Source: Hypericibacter sp963696655 (GTDB taxonomy: Bacteria; Pseudomonadota; Alphaproteobacteria; Dongiales; Dongiaceae). From it: a stretch of 64,000 nucleotides of DNA. The DNA is taken from NCBI GenBank assembly GCA_963696655.1, contig CAVOLB010000098.1, positions 58,747-122,746 on the forward strand, in the 5' to 3' direction. Both the position numbers and the translations under genes were made by a program. Below the pieces are notes generated by a model. It was not told the origin of the DNA. It ran no database searches and saw only the letters and a program-made list of their open reading frames with translations. Below are positions 53,315 through 60,620 of the stretch, one piece after another (position 1 is the first letter of the stretch; each line of letters opens with the position of its first letter).

Positions 53315-53875
53315 ATGATCCTGGTGCGACATGGCCAATCGGAATTCAACGTCGTCTACTCGAAAACCCGCGTCGATCCGGGCATCCATGACCCGCGTCT
53401 GACCGAAGAGGGCCGCAGCCAGGCCCTGGCTGCGGCCGAACGCCTCGCCCGACAGAATCTGACACTGCTCTTGTCCAGTCCCTATACCCGCGCGCTCCAG
53501 ACCGCGCAGATCATCGCCGAGGAGCTCGACCTTCCGATCGCGATCGAGCCGATGGTGCGCGAGCATTGCAAATTCCACTGCGATGTCGGGACGCTCCGCA
53601 GCGAGCTGGCCCTGGCCTGGCCGGAGCTGGATTTCGGCACCCTGCCCGAGCGCTGGTGGCATGGCGCGCTGGACGAAACCCCGGAGGAGGTGATCCTGCG
53701 CAGCCGGCAATTCCGCGAAAGAATGGCCGGACACGAGGATTGGAGCCGGGTCGGCGTGGTCACCCATTGGGGCTTCATCCGCAGCCTGACAGGGACCGAA
53801 GTCACCAATGGCGAATTGCTCCGGTTCGATCCGATCCTGGGCAAGGCCTCGCCGCTCGTGGATCGGGCCCCGTAA
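53315..53875 (+). CDS. Histidine phosphatase family protein
   Basis: The 186-residue protein has the phosphoglycerate-mutase motif LVRHGQSEFN, the second His in VTHWGFIRSL and an acid residue in ALDETPEE. ATG at 53315 follows GGGAGAGAGGGCG. The substrate is undetermined. Confidence 0.88.
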   Translation: MILVRHGQSEFNVVYSKTRVDPGIHDPRLTEEGRSQALAAAERLARQNLTLLLSSPYTRALQTAQIIAEELDLPIAIEPMVREHCKFHCDVGTLRSELALAWPELDFGTLPERWWHGALDETPEEVILRSRQFRERMAGHEDWSRVGVVTHWGFIRSLTGTEVTNGELLRFDPILGKASPLVDRAP

Positions 53876-54063
53876 TCCTGGCGGGTCCGCCCTCTGCGCC
53901 GGGTTTCGCGGTCGAGCAATCGGCCATTGAGCCCCGTGGCGCTTCCATGCTACCCCGCGCCCCATAAGGCCGAACCCTGGCTCGATGCCCGAGCCGGTCC
54001 GGCTTTCTCAACCCTCGGCGCCCGTCCGGGCGCCCCAGACATCCTGCCGGAGAGCTCCCAGCG

Positions 54064-54564
54064 ATGGCCGACGCGCCCTTTCAGCCCGTTTCCGATCCTT
54101 TTGCCACGAACCCGCCCCCGGCCGGCGCCCCCATCACCGTGATGGGCCAGTTCCTGAAGGACCTTTCCTTCGAGAGCCCGAACATGCCGGCCCTGATGGA
54201 ACATGCGGGTCGCGTGCCGCAAGGCCTGATCAAGGTCGATGTGAAGGCGAGAAAACTGCCGCAGGCGGAGCAGCAATATGAGGTGATGCTGTCCTTGCGC
54301 GCAGAAGCGCGCCACCAGGACCAGCTCGCCTATATCGCCGAGCTGCAATATGGCGGCATTTTCCAGGTCGGCCAGATCGGGGCCCGCATGATGGAGCCCC
54401 TGCTGCTGATCGAGGCGCCGCGGCTGCTCTTCCCCTTCGCCCGCGAGATCATCGCCGGCATCATCCAGCAGGCCGGCTTCCGCGCCATGCTGATCCATCC
54501 GATCGATTTCGCGATGCATTACCGCGAACAGAAGGCACGGGGCGCCGCGCCCGCGGTGGTGTGA
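54064..54564 (+). CDS. secB: Protein-export chaperone SecB
   Basis: The 166-residue tetrameric chaperone keeps preproteins unfolded for SecA. The core starts TVMGQFLKDLSFESPNMP and includes APRLLFPFAREIIAGIIQQAGF. It converges with dnaQ. Confidence 0.95.
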   Translation: MADAPFQPVSDPFATNPPPAGAPITVMGQFLKDLSFESPNMPALMEHAGRVPQGLIKVDVKARKLPQAEQQYEVMLSLRAEARHQDQLAYIAELQYGGIFQVGQIGARMMEPLLLIEAPRLLFPFAREIIAGIIQQAGFRAMLIHPIDFAMHYREQKARGAAPAVV

Positions 54565-54582
54565 GGAAGGTTTCGTGAAGTC

Positions 54583-54713
54583 TGTCCCCTCCCCCCTTGC
54601 GGGCTAGGGAGGGGGACGTCTCGGTCCAAGACACAGACTGAGAGCGGCACCTCTCCTGGATCGGAAATCGCGTCATCCCCCTCCCTGGCCCTCCCCCTGA
54701 AGAAGGGGGAGGG
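54583..54713. repeat. Inverted CCCTCCC repeats between secB and dnaQ
   Basis: GTCCCCTCCCCCCTTGCGGG... (54583-54617) and its inverted, diverged copy (54673-54713) sit between the two convergent stops and may serve as bidirectional terminator. Confidence 0.65.
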
Positions 54714-54732
54714 AACTGGAGAGTCAGTCCCC

Positions 54733-55425
54733 TCACACCTTCAGCCAGATCGGATCGGCCAGGCTCTTCAACAGCTCGGCATGGGCGGCGAGCTCTTCGG
54801 GGCTGGGCGCGAAATGGCGCGGCGGCCGCGCCGCCGTGGTGCGCCCGACCAGCTCGGGATCGGCCGAAATACCGTCGGCAGAGCCGGGTTCCGCCAGCAA
54901 CGCCAATCCGGCCTGGCGACCGCCGACCAGCTCCAGATAGACCTCGGCCAGCAGCTCGACATCGAGCAGCGCGCCATGTTTGGTGCGCGCCGAATTGTCC
55001 ACGCCGAAACGCTTGCAGAGCGCATCGAGGCTGGCGGGCGCGCCCGGGAATTTGCGCCTGGCGATGGTGACGGTGTCGACCGCGCGGGCCGGGTCGAGGG
55101 GCGGGCGGTCGAGGCGCGCCAGCTCGGCATTGATGAAGCCCATGTCGAACTCGGCATTGTGGATGACGAGCGGGCTGTCGGCGATGAAGGCCTCGAGATC
55201 GGCCAGGATCTCGGCGAAACGCGGCTTGTCGGCGAGGAAGACGTCGGACAGGCCGTGGATCGCGAACGCATCCGCCGAAACGCCGCGCTCGGGATTCAGA
55301 TAGCGCTGGAAGTTGCGGCCGGTCGGGATGTGATTGAAGAGCTCGACGCAGGCGATCTCGATGATGCGGTCGCCGCCGATAGCACTCAGTCCCGTGGTTT
55401 CCGTATCGAGAACGATCTCGCGCAT
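54733..55425 (-). CDS. dnaQ: DNA polymerase III epsilon subunit DnaQ
   Basis: The 230-residue proofreading exonuclease has the DEDDh motifs: DTETTGL (Asp7, Glu9), NAEFDMGF and HGALLDVELL. Start at 55425 follows GAAGGAAGACC. Usually adjacent to coaE; here 2 kb of accessory DNA intervene. Confidence 0.96.
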   Translation of the reverse strand: MREIVLDTETTGLSAIGGDRIIEIACVELFNHIPTGRNFQRYLNPERGVSADAFAIHGLSDVFLADKPRFAEILADLEAFIADSPLVIHNAEFDMGFINAELARLDRPPLDPARAVDTVTIARRKFPGAPASLDALCKRFGVDNSARTKHGALLDVELLAEVYLELVGGRQAGLALLAEPGSADGISADPELVGRTTAARPPRHFAPSPEELAAHAELLKSLADPIWLKV

Positions 55426-55816
55426 GGTCTTCCTTCGTCTCCGCAATCCGATCTGGCGCAACAGAATCGCATACTGCCCCCGCCCGGATGAAACGAAAAC
55501 GCTGTCGCCTCATAGACCGTCCTTCGCACAGTAATCATTCCGCCAGTGCAGCGATCTCCTCCGGCGATCAAGGATGAGCGCTAACCCCTGGGGTTATGGC
55601 CTGGGTGATCCGCAAACTCTTATGGATGCGGCGAAAGTTGAAATGCACGAAGTGCGGCGCCGGCGCGCGAGCGTGGTTCTCGACTCTTTTCGAGAACGCA
55701 TTAGTTAACCGCGCAAGGTTCTGGCACTCCACAAAGCTGGCGCTGATGTGCTTGGGGTCAGGCTTGCCGGTTTGCCGGTGACGGATTCACAACAGCTCCC
55801 ACTTATGCTAGAAAAG

Positions 55817-55893
55817 TGGTGGGTGCGCCGGGTGACGATCCCGGAACCTAGCGATTAGTAATCGCTCGCTCTGTCCAATTGAGCTACGCGCCC
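55817..55893 (-). tRNA. Atypical tRNA-like gene, anticodon ACT, encoded CCA
   Basis: The 77-nt minus-strand cloverleaf has acceptor GGGCGCG/CGCACCC (one C-A mismatch), D-arm GCTC-AATTGGACA-GAGC, anticodon arm AGCGA-TTACTAA-TCGCT, a 5-nt variable loop, T-arm CCGGG-ATCGTCA-CCCGG, discriminator A and encoded CCA. The anticodon ACT would read AGU (Ser), but the variable loop is class I, unlike tRNA-Ser. The T-loop lacks the T54 and A58 of canonical tRNAs. It may be an unusual tRNA or a decayed one. Confidence 0.55.
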
Positions 55894-55916
55894 ACCGTGA
55901 AAGGGCTTCGGCCTTT

Positions 55917-55951
55917 GGCGTCTAGGCGGGGTGCAACCCGTCCTAGACGCC
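55917..55951. repeat. Strong 14-bp hairpin beside the tRNA-like gene
   Basis: GGCGTCTAGG-CGGG, a GTGCAA loop, CCCG-T-CCTAGACGCC form a stem with one bulged base. It lies 24 bp upstream of the tRNA-like gene on the minus strand and 43 bp after the 39-codon ORF, so it may be a processing or termination structure. Confidence 0.55.
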
Positions 55952-55993
55952 TCCACCCTTCAAGCGCGAGGGTGTTTCAGGCAGCGTGTCTGT

Positions 55994-56113
55994 CTATTGC
56001 GACGTAAGCATCGGGATCTCATCGCCCGCAGCCCTGGCCCAATTCTCCGATATCTCTCGGAGTTTGGTTACGGCGGCGAAGACTGCGGCACGCTTGGGGT
56101 CGGTTTCCGGCAT
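55994..56113 (-). CDS. Small ORF, 39 aa, hypothetical
   Basis: The product begins MPETDPKRAAVFAAVTKL and ends EIPMLTSQ. GGAG six bases before ATG 56113 supports initiation, and the peptide is a plausible amphipathic helix (VFAAVTKLREISENWARAAG). No homologue is recognised; it sits in the accessory stretch. Confidence 0.35.
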   Translation of the reverse strand: MPETDPKRAAVFAAVTKLREISENWARAAGDEIPMLTSQ

Positions 56114-56201
56114 GTTTGGCTCCATTGCTGAGATCAATCATGAACTTCCCCCATCATAGAGTCAAACAAGACGAACCGAGTATGTAGTAGTTTTGATTCC
56201 C

Positions 56202-56315
56202 CTAGGCTTTCCAATGGGTTAGAGCCGCCTTTCTGGCGATCTCTGACCGGCGCTTCTTGGAAAGCTTCTTCGCCCGTGCTGTACCGCCCCCTTTTCTCCC
56301 GAGTCGCCCTGGCAA
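56202..56315 (-). CDS. Small basic protein or fragment, 37 aa
   Basis: The end GRKGGGTARAKKLSKKRRSE... followed by ARKAALTHWKA matches the common small-protein motif GGxARAKxLSxxRRxEIAxKAAxxRW. No ATG precedes it; a TTG at 56315 is the only nearby start. It could be a complete small protein or the 3' remnant of a larger one. Confidence 0.35.
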   Translation of the reverse strand: MPGRLGRKGGGTARAKKLSKKRRSEIARKAALTHWKA

Positions 56316-56368
56316 CAGCGGCCGACTGCCGCAGGCGGAGGAAACGAGCGGATGGCGCGAATAACCCG

Positions 56369-56399
56369 TTGACCCGACCCCTGGGGCCGGCCCGATAAG
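56369..56399 (+). promoter_or_regulatory. MerR-type promoter with 19-bp spacer
   Basis: TTGACC (56369-56374) and GATAAG (56394-56399) are separated by 19 bp, the long spacer typical of MerR-controlled promoters. ACCCCTGGGG (56377-56386) lies near the centre. It reads into the MerR gene 31 bp later. Confidence 0.55.
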
Positions 56400-56429
56400 G
56401 AGAGCGGTCAGCGAACAGCGAGGTGATTC

Positions 56430-57533
56430 GTGAGCTCCTCCGCCCGATTTCTGAACCCTTCCGAGGCGGCTCAGCGGCTCGGCGTCTCCGCCAAAGCCCT
56501 GCGGCTCTACGAGCAGCGAGGCCTGGTCGCGCCGGGCCGCAACGCGGCCGGATGGCGGACCTACGGTCCCGACGAGATGGCCCGCGCCGCCGAGATCGTG
56601 GCGCTGCGCACGCTCGGCCTCAGCCTCGCCCATGTGGCGCAGGTGCTGGCAGGCGACCCGCAGGGTCTGGAGCCGGCCCTGGCCGCGCATCAGGCCATGC
56701 TCGAAAGCCGGATCCGCCAGCTCGGCGGTGCGATCGGGAAGGTCCGCGGTCTTCGGGCCGATCTCGCCCGGGGCCAGGCCCCTTCCGCCGGGGAACTGGT
56801 CCGCCTGCTCGGGCCCGCGGCCGGGCTCAGCGTCGCCTTCGAGCTTCCCTGGCCCTGGGGCGGCGAGCGGTTCGAGCTGAGCGACATCCGGCCCCTGACC
56901 TACATCATCGGCCCGCTCGGCAGCGGCAAGACAAGGCTCGCCTTGCGCTTGGCCGAGACTCTGCCGAACGCGGCCTTCCTCGATCTCAATCGGCAGATCG
57001 TGCCGGGCGTCCGACTGGCCGAGACCCCGTCGAACGCCGCCTTCCTCGGCCTGGAGCGGTTGGCGGACGGTGGCGCCGCGGCACAGGCGAGATTGGATGC
57101 CGACCCGGCCCTCAAATCGCGGGTCGATCGATCACTGGCCTGGCTCCTCGATGACGGCGCCACCCTGTCGCCGGCTCTCACGGCCCTGCTCGTCGGCCTG
57201 GAATCCGAAGGCCCGGACATCCTGGTCGTCGACATGGTGGAACAGGGGCTGGATCACGCCACCCAGGAAGCCCTGATCGCGCGGTTGCGCCAACGCGGCA
57301 CCGGCGCCCGCCCGCTCTTCCTGATGACGCGCTCTTCCGCGATCCTCGACCTGGGCGCGGTGGGTTCCGGTGAGGCGATCATCCTCTGCCCCGCCAATCA
57401 CAGCCCGCCGACCCGCGTCGCCCCCTATCCCGGCGCCCCCGGCTACGAGGCCGTCGCCACCTGCCTGGCCTCGCCCGAGGTGCGGGCGCGGACCGAAGGC
57501 GTCATCGCCTGGCGTGCCGGCGCAAGCATGTGA
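56430..57533 (+). CDS. MerR-family regulator fused to a P-loop ATPase-like domain
   Basis: The 367-residue protein has a MerR HTH (residues 6-75: FLNPSEAAQRLGVSAKALRLYEQRGL), a short coiled region, then a P-loop domain with Walker A GPLGSGKT (161-168) and ILVVDMVEQGLD (264-275) as Walker B-like segment. RLAETLPNAAFLDL (173-186) and RLAETPSNAAFLGL (195-208) are an internal duplication. GTG at 56430 follows GAGGTGA. The effector and targets are unknown. The 3' end overlaps coaE by 32 bp, convergently. Confidence 0.82.
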   Translation: MSSSARFLNPSEAAQRLGVSAKALRLYEQRGLVAPGRNAAGWRTYGPDEMARAAEIVALRTLGLSLAHVAQVLAGDPQGLEPALAAHQAMLESRIRQLGGAIGKVRGLRADLARGQAPSAGELVRLLGPAAGLSVAFELPWPWGGERFELSDIRPLTYIIGPLGSGKTRLALRLAETLPNAAFLDLNRQIVPGVRLAETPSNAAFLGLERLADGGAAAQARLDADPALKSRVDRSLAWLLDDGATLSPALTALLVGLESEGPDILVVDMVEQGLDHATQEALIARLRQRGTGARPLFLMTRSSAILDLGAVGSGEAIILCPANHSPPTRVAPYPGAPGYEAVATCLASPEVRARTEGVIAWRAGASM

Positions 57534-58101
57534 CCGCCCGGCGGATCGCCTGCAGGCTGTGACGCCGGCCGAGGCCGGTGTCGATCACGGTGTCGGCCCG
57601 CGCCCGTTTCAGGCGATCGGGAAGCTGGCGCGCCTCGATGCCGGCGAGACGCTCGCGCGTCATGCCGGGCCGGCGCAACACCCGGGCAAGTTGCACGCGC
57701 CGCGGCGCGGAGACCACCATCACATGGTCGCAGCGCTGCTCGCCATGGGTCTCGAACAGCAGCGGAATGTCGAGCGCCACCAGCTTGCGGCGATGGGCGC
57801 GCGCCTGGGCGATGAATTTCTGCTCCTCGCGGCGCACCAGCGGATGAAGGATCGCCTCGAGCTTCTTCAAAGCCGCCTTGTCGGCGAAGACGATACGGCC
57901 CAGCGCCTGACGGTCGACCTTGCCCTCCTTGACCGTGCCGGGAAAGGCCGCGGCAATGGGGGCGACCGCGGCGCCGCCCCGGGCCTGAAGCCGATGCACG
58001 GCGGCGTCCGCGTCATGGACCGGAATCCCCAGCCGGCGCAGCAGGGCCGCCGCCGTGCTCTTGCCCATGCCGATCGAACCGGTGAGGCCGAGGACGATCA
58101 T
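57502..58101 (-). CDS. coaE: Dephospho-CoA kinase CoaE
   Basis: The 199-residue P-loop kinase has GLTGSIGMGKST at the N-terminus and DIPLLFETHGEQ, and performs the last CoA step. It overlaps aroE by ATGA. The C-terminus (LQAIRRAVTCLRRHARR) is basic. Confidence 0.95.
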   Translation of the reverse strand: MIVLGLTGSIGMGKSTAAALLRRLGIPVHDADAAVHRLQARGGAAVAPIAAAFPGTVKEGKVDRQALGRIVFADKAALKKLEAILHPLVRREEQKFIAQARAHRRKLVALDIPLLFETHGEQRCDHVMVVSAPRRVQLARVLRRPGMTRERLAGIEARQLPDRLKRARADTVIDTGLGRRHSLQAIRRAVTCLRRHARR

Positions 58102-58973
58102 GGCTGCCTGGGGACATAGGACCGCAAGGCCGGCGTGACCTTGGGCTCGACGCCGAACCAGGCGGCGAAACCGAGCCGCGCCTGATGCAGCAGCATGCCG
58201 AGCCCGTCCACCACCGGATTGCCGCGCCGTCTTGCAGCCGCCAGCAAAGGCGTCTCCAGCGGCACATAGACGATGTCGTTGACCACGGCCTCGGGCGGCA
58301 ACCGGTCGAGCGCCAGGTCGAGCGGCGGCTGGCCGACCATGCCCTGCGTGGTGGCATTCACCAGCAGCCCGGCATTCTCCAGCGCTTGGGCACGGTCCTC
58401 CCAGTCCACCACCTCGATCGGGCCGCCGAGGCTGGTGGCGAGACCTTCCGCGCGGCTGGCGTTTCGATTGACGAGCCGGATCTCCGGCACGCCGGCATCG
58501 GCGAGCGCGACCAGAAGGGCCCGCGAGGCGCCGCCGGCACCGACGACCACGGCCGGGCGGTCCTTGGCGCGCCAGAAGGGCGCCCCGTCCTTGAGATTCT
58601 CGATGAAGCCGAAGGCGTCGGCGTTGCGCGCCTCGATGCGGCCCTGCCCGTCGATGACGAGGGTGTTGGCGGCACCGATCCGTCGGGCCTCGGGGCTCGC
58701 GGAATCGGCCAGGGCCAGCGCCGCTTCCTTATGCGGCAGGGTGACGTTGGCGCCCCGAAAACCCAAGACCGGCAGGGCTCGGAAGGCCCGCTCGAACTGG
58801 TCGGGCCGCACGGGCAGGGGCACATAGGCGCCATCGATCCCATGCTCGGCCAGCCAATAGCCATGGAGCCGCGGCGAGAGGGAATGACCGACCGGCCAGC
58901 CCATCACGCCGGCCAGGCGGGCCTTTCCGGTGATGGCGGGATAAGGCTGGGCAGGGTTTTGCGCGACGCTCAT
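58098..58973 (-). CDS. aroE: Shikimate dehydrogenase AroE
   Basis: The 291-residue NADP enzyme has MGWPVGHSLSPRLHGYWL, the catalytic Lys of NVTLPHKE, GAGGASRALLVALA and NATTQGMVG. Start at 58973 overlaps the maf stop. Confidence 0.95.
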   Translation of the reverse strand: MSVAQNPAQPYPAITGKARLAGVMGWPVGHSLSPRLHGYWLAEHGIDGAYVPLPVRPDQFERAFRALPVLGFRGANVTLPHKEAALALADSASPEARRIGAANTLVIDGQGRIEARNADAFGFIENLKDGAPFWRAKDRPAVVVGAGGASRALLVALADAGVPEIRLVNRNASRAEGLATSLGGPIEVVDWEDRAQALENAGLLVNATTQGMVGQPPLDLALDRLPPEAVVNDIVYVPLETPLLAAARRRGNPVVDGLGMLLHQARLGFAAWFGVEPKVTPALRSYVPRQP

Positions 58974-59593
58974 GCCGGAACCAGACCATGAGGCCGCAGG
59001 AAATCCAAGAGCGGCAGCAGCGGCAATCCCAGGATGGTGAAGTAGTCGCCTTCGATCCGGCTGAAGAGCTGCGCGCCCAGGGCCTCGAGCTGGTAGCCGC
59101 CGACCGAGCTCAGGATTCCGGGCATCGCGCGCGCCAGATACTCGTCGAGGAAGGCGGGGCTGAAGGGCCGCATGGTGAGCGTCGCGCGGTCGAGGTGATG
59201 CCAGAGGCGCTGGCCGTCGCGCACCACGACGAGCGCGCTGATCAATTGATGGGTGCGCCCGCGCAAGGCCATGAGCTGGGTTCGCGCCGCCGCCTCGTCG
59301 CGCGGCTTGTCGTAACGCCGGCCGCCGCAATCGAGAACCTGGTCGGCGCCGATGACGAAGGCGCCCGGATGGCGGCGCGCCACGGCCATGGCCTTGAGCT
59401 CGGCCAGCGCTTCGGCGAGGGCCGGTCCGTCGGCCCCCTCGCCCTCGAGGGCGAGCTTGGCCTCCTCTTCGTCGATGGGCGCCGCCTCGGCCGAGAATTC
59501 GAGGCCGGCCTGCTCCAGCAGGCGCCGGCGCGTCGGGCTGGCCGAGGCCAGGAGCAAGCGCGGCCGGATCGTCTCAGTCGCCGTTGCCGACAT
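58970..59593 (-). CDS. maf: Maf-like nucleotide pyrophosphatase
   Basis: The 207-residue protein has the SASPTRRRLLEQAGL motif, DEEEAKLAL, a VIGADQVL acid site and SSVGGYQLEALGAQLF. Maf proteins hydrolyse non-canonical nucleotides. Overlaps ppsR by 20 bp. Confidence 0.93.
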   Translation of the reverse strand: MSATATETIRPRLLLASASPTRRRLLEQAGLEFSAEAAPIDEEEAKLALEGEGADGPALAEALAELKAMAVARRHPGAFVIGADQVLDCGGRRYDKPRDEAAARTQLMALRGRTHQLISALVVVRDGQRLWHHLDRATLTMRPFSPAFLDEYLARAMPGILSSVGGYQLEALGAQLFSRIEGDYFTILGLPLLPLLDFLRPHGLVPA

Positions 59594-60416
59594 TCTCGCC
59601 GTTCCGGTGCTGCGACAGGAGCTGCACGATCGTGGCCGCGGTCTCCTCGATCGACCGGCGCGTCACATCGATGATCGGCCAGCCATGCTCGCTGCAGAGC
59701 CGGCGCGCCTGGATCACCTCGCGACGCACCATGTCCGGATCCACATAGTCGGTCTCTTCGTCCTGGGAGAGGAGCCGCAGGCGGTTGCGCCGCACCTGGA
59801 CGAGCGAGGTCGGATCCTTGGTCAAGCCGATGATCAAGGGCTTGCGCGCCGCCAGCAGCTCGGGCGAGACCGGAAAATCCGGCACGATCGGCACGTTCGC
59901 GGCCTTGATGCTGCGATTGGCGAGATAGATGCAGGTCGGCGTCTTCGAGGTGCGGGAGACGCCGACCAGGATCACGTCGGCATCGTCATAGTCCCAGCTC
60001 GACTGCCCGTCGTCATGGGCGAGCGCGAAATTCATCGCATCGATGCGGCCGAAATATTCGGCATCCAGCTCATGTTGCCGTCCCGGCTGGCCACGGCTCT
60101 GCCGGCCGAAGAAATTGCCGAGCGCGCCGATGACCGGATCCAGCACCGGGATGCAGGTGACCTGGAGCCTGCGGCAGCCTTCGGTCAGGGCCGCGCGCAG
60201 TTCCTCGTTCACGAGGGTGTAGAGCACCAGGCCCGGATGCTCCTTGATGCCCTCGAGCACCTTCTCCATCTGCCGGCCGGTGCGGATCAGGGTCCAGTTA
60301 TGCTCGACCGGATCGGCATCCTCGAACTGGGCCAGGCAGGCGCGCGCGACCGAGGAGATCGTCTCGCCGGTGGCATCGGAAACCAGATGGAGATGATGGG
60401 TCAGGCCGTTCGCCAT
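59574..60416 (-). CDS. ppsR: Pyruvate, phosphate dikinase regulatory protein (PpsR/DUF299)
   Basis: The 280-residue bifunctional kinase/phosphorylase has the P-loop GVSRTSKTPTCIYLA and HLHLVSDATGETISS at the N-terminus. It adds or removes phosphate on PEP synthase or PPDK. The frame is open far upstream, but the family start is ATG 60416. Confidence 0.94.
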   Translation of the reverse strand: MANGLTHHLHLVSDATGETISSVARACLAQFEDADPVEHNWTLIRTGRQMEKVLEGIKEHPGLVLYTLVNEELRAALTEGCRRLQVTCIPVLDPVIGALGNFFGRQSRGQPGRQHELDAEYFGRIDAMNFALAHDDGQSSWDYDDADVILVGVSRTSKTPTCIYLANRSIKAANVPIVPDFPVSPELLAARKPLIIGLTKDPTSLVQVRRNRLRLLSQDEETDYVDPDMVRREVIQARRLCSEHGWPIIDVTRRSIEETAATIVQLLSQHRNGENVGNGD

Positions 60417-60620
60417 GATCGGGGTTGCCGAGTTCCTGGGAGAGGGGTGGGGCCGAAGCGGGCGCCCTTTTGGTTTTAGGCTGCCCGTCGAGGCCCGGCA
60501 ATGGGGCGCGGATCCGGCGGCGGTGCCAGGCCCTGTCCCGTTCGGCCGGCACGACAGCAAGGGACGGCGCGAAAGCGATGGACAGGATCGAGGAATCCGG
60601 GGCATGGCTGGCCCCGCACC

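Larger units (their letters stand above)
55426..56368. other. Accessory stretch between dnaQ and the MerR gene
   Basis: About 940 bp of lower and patchy GC content. It contains the palindrome TAACCCC-T-GGGGTTA (55582-55596), a tRNA-like gene (55817-55893), a strong hairpin (55917-55951) and two small minus-strand ORFs. No larger gene is supported. Confidence 0.6.

Noticed and set aside
53133..53318. ORF starting MFHVNGLAYWGLALRRS upstream of the phosphatase
   Set aside because: Overlaps the phosphatase leader, very basic, no homology or ribosome binding site.
55596..55781. 61-codon ORF with a CxxC (MAWVIRKLLWM...)
   Set aside because: No ribosome binding site beyond the palindrome, unbalanced composition and no recognisable motif; not listed as a gene.
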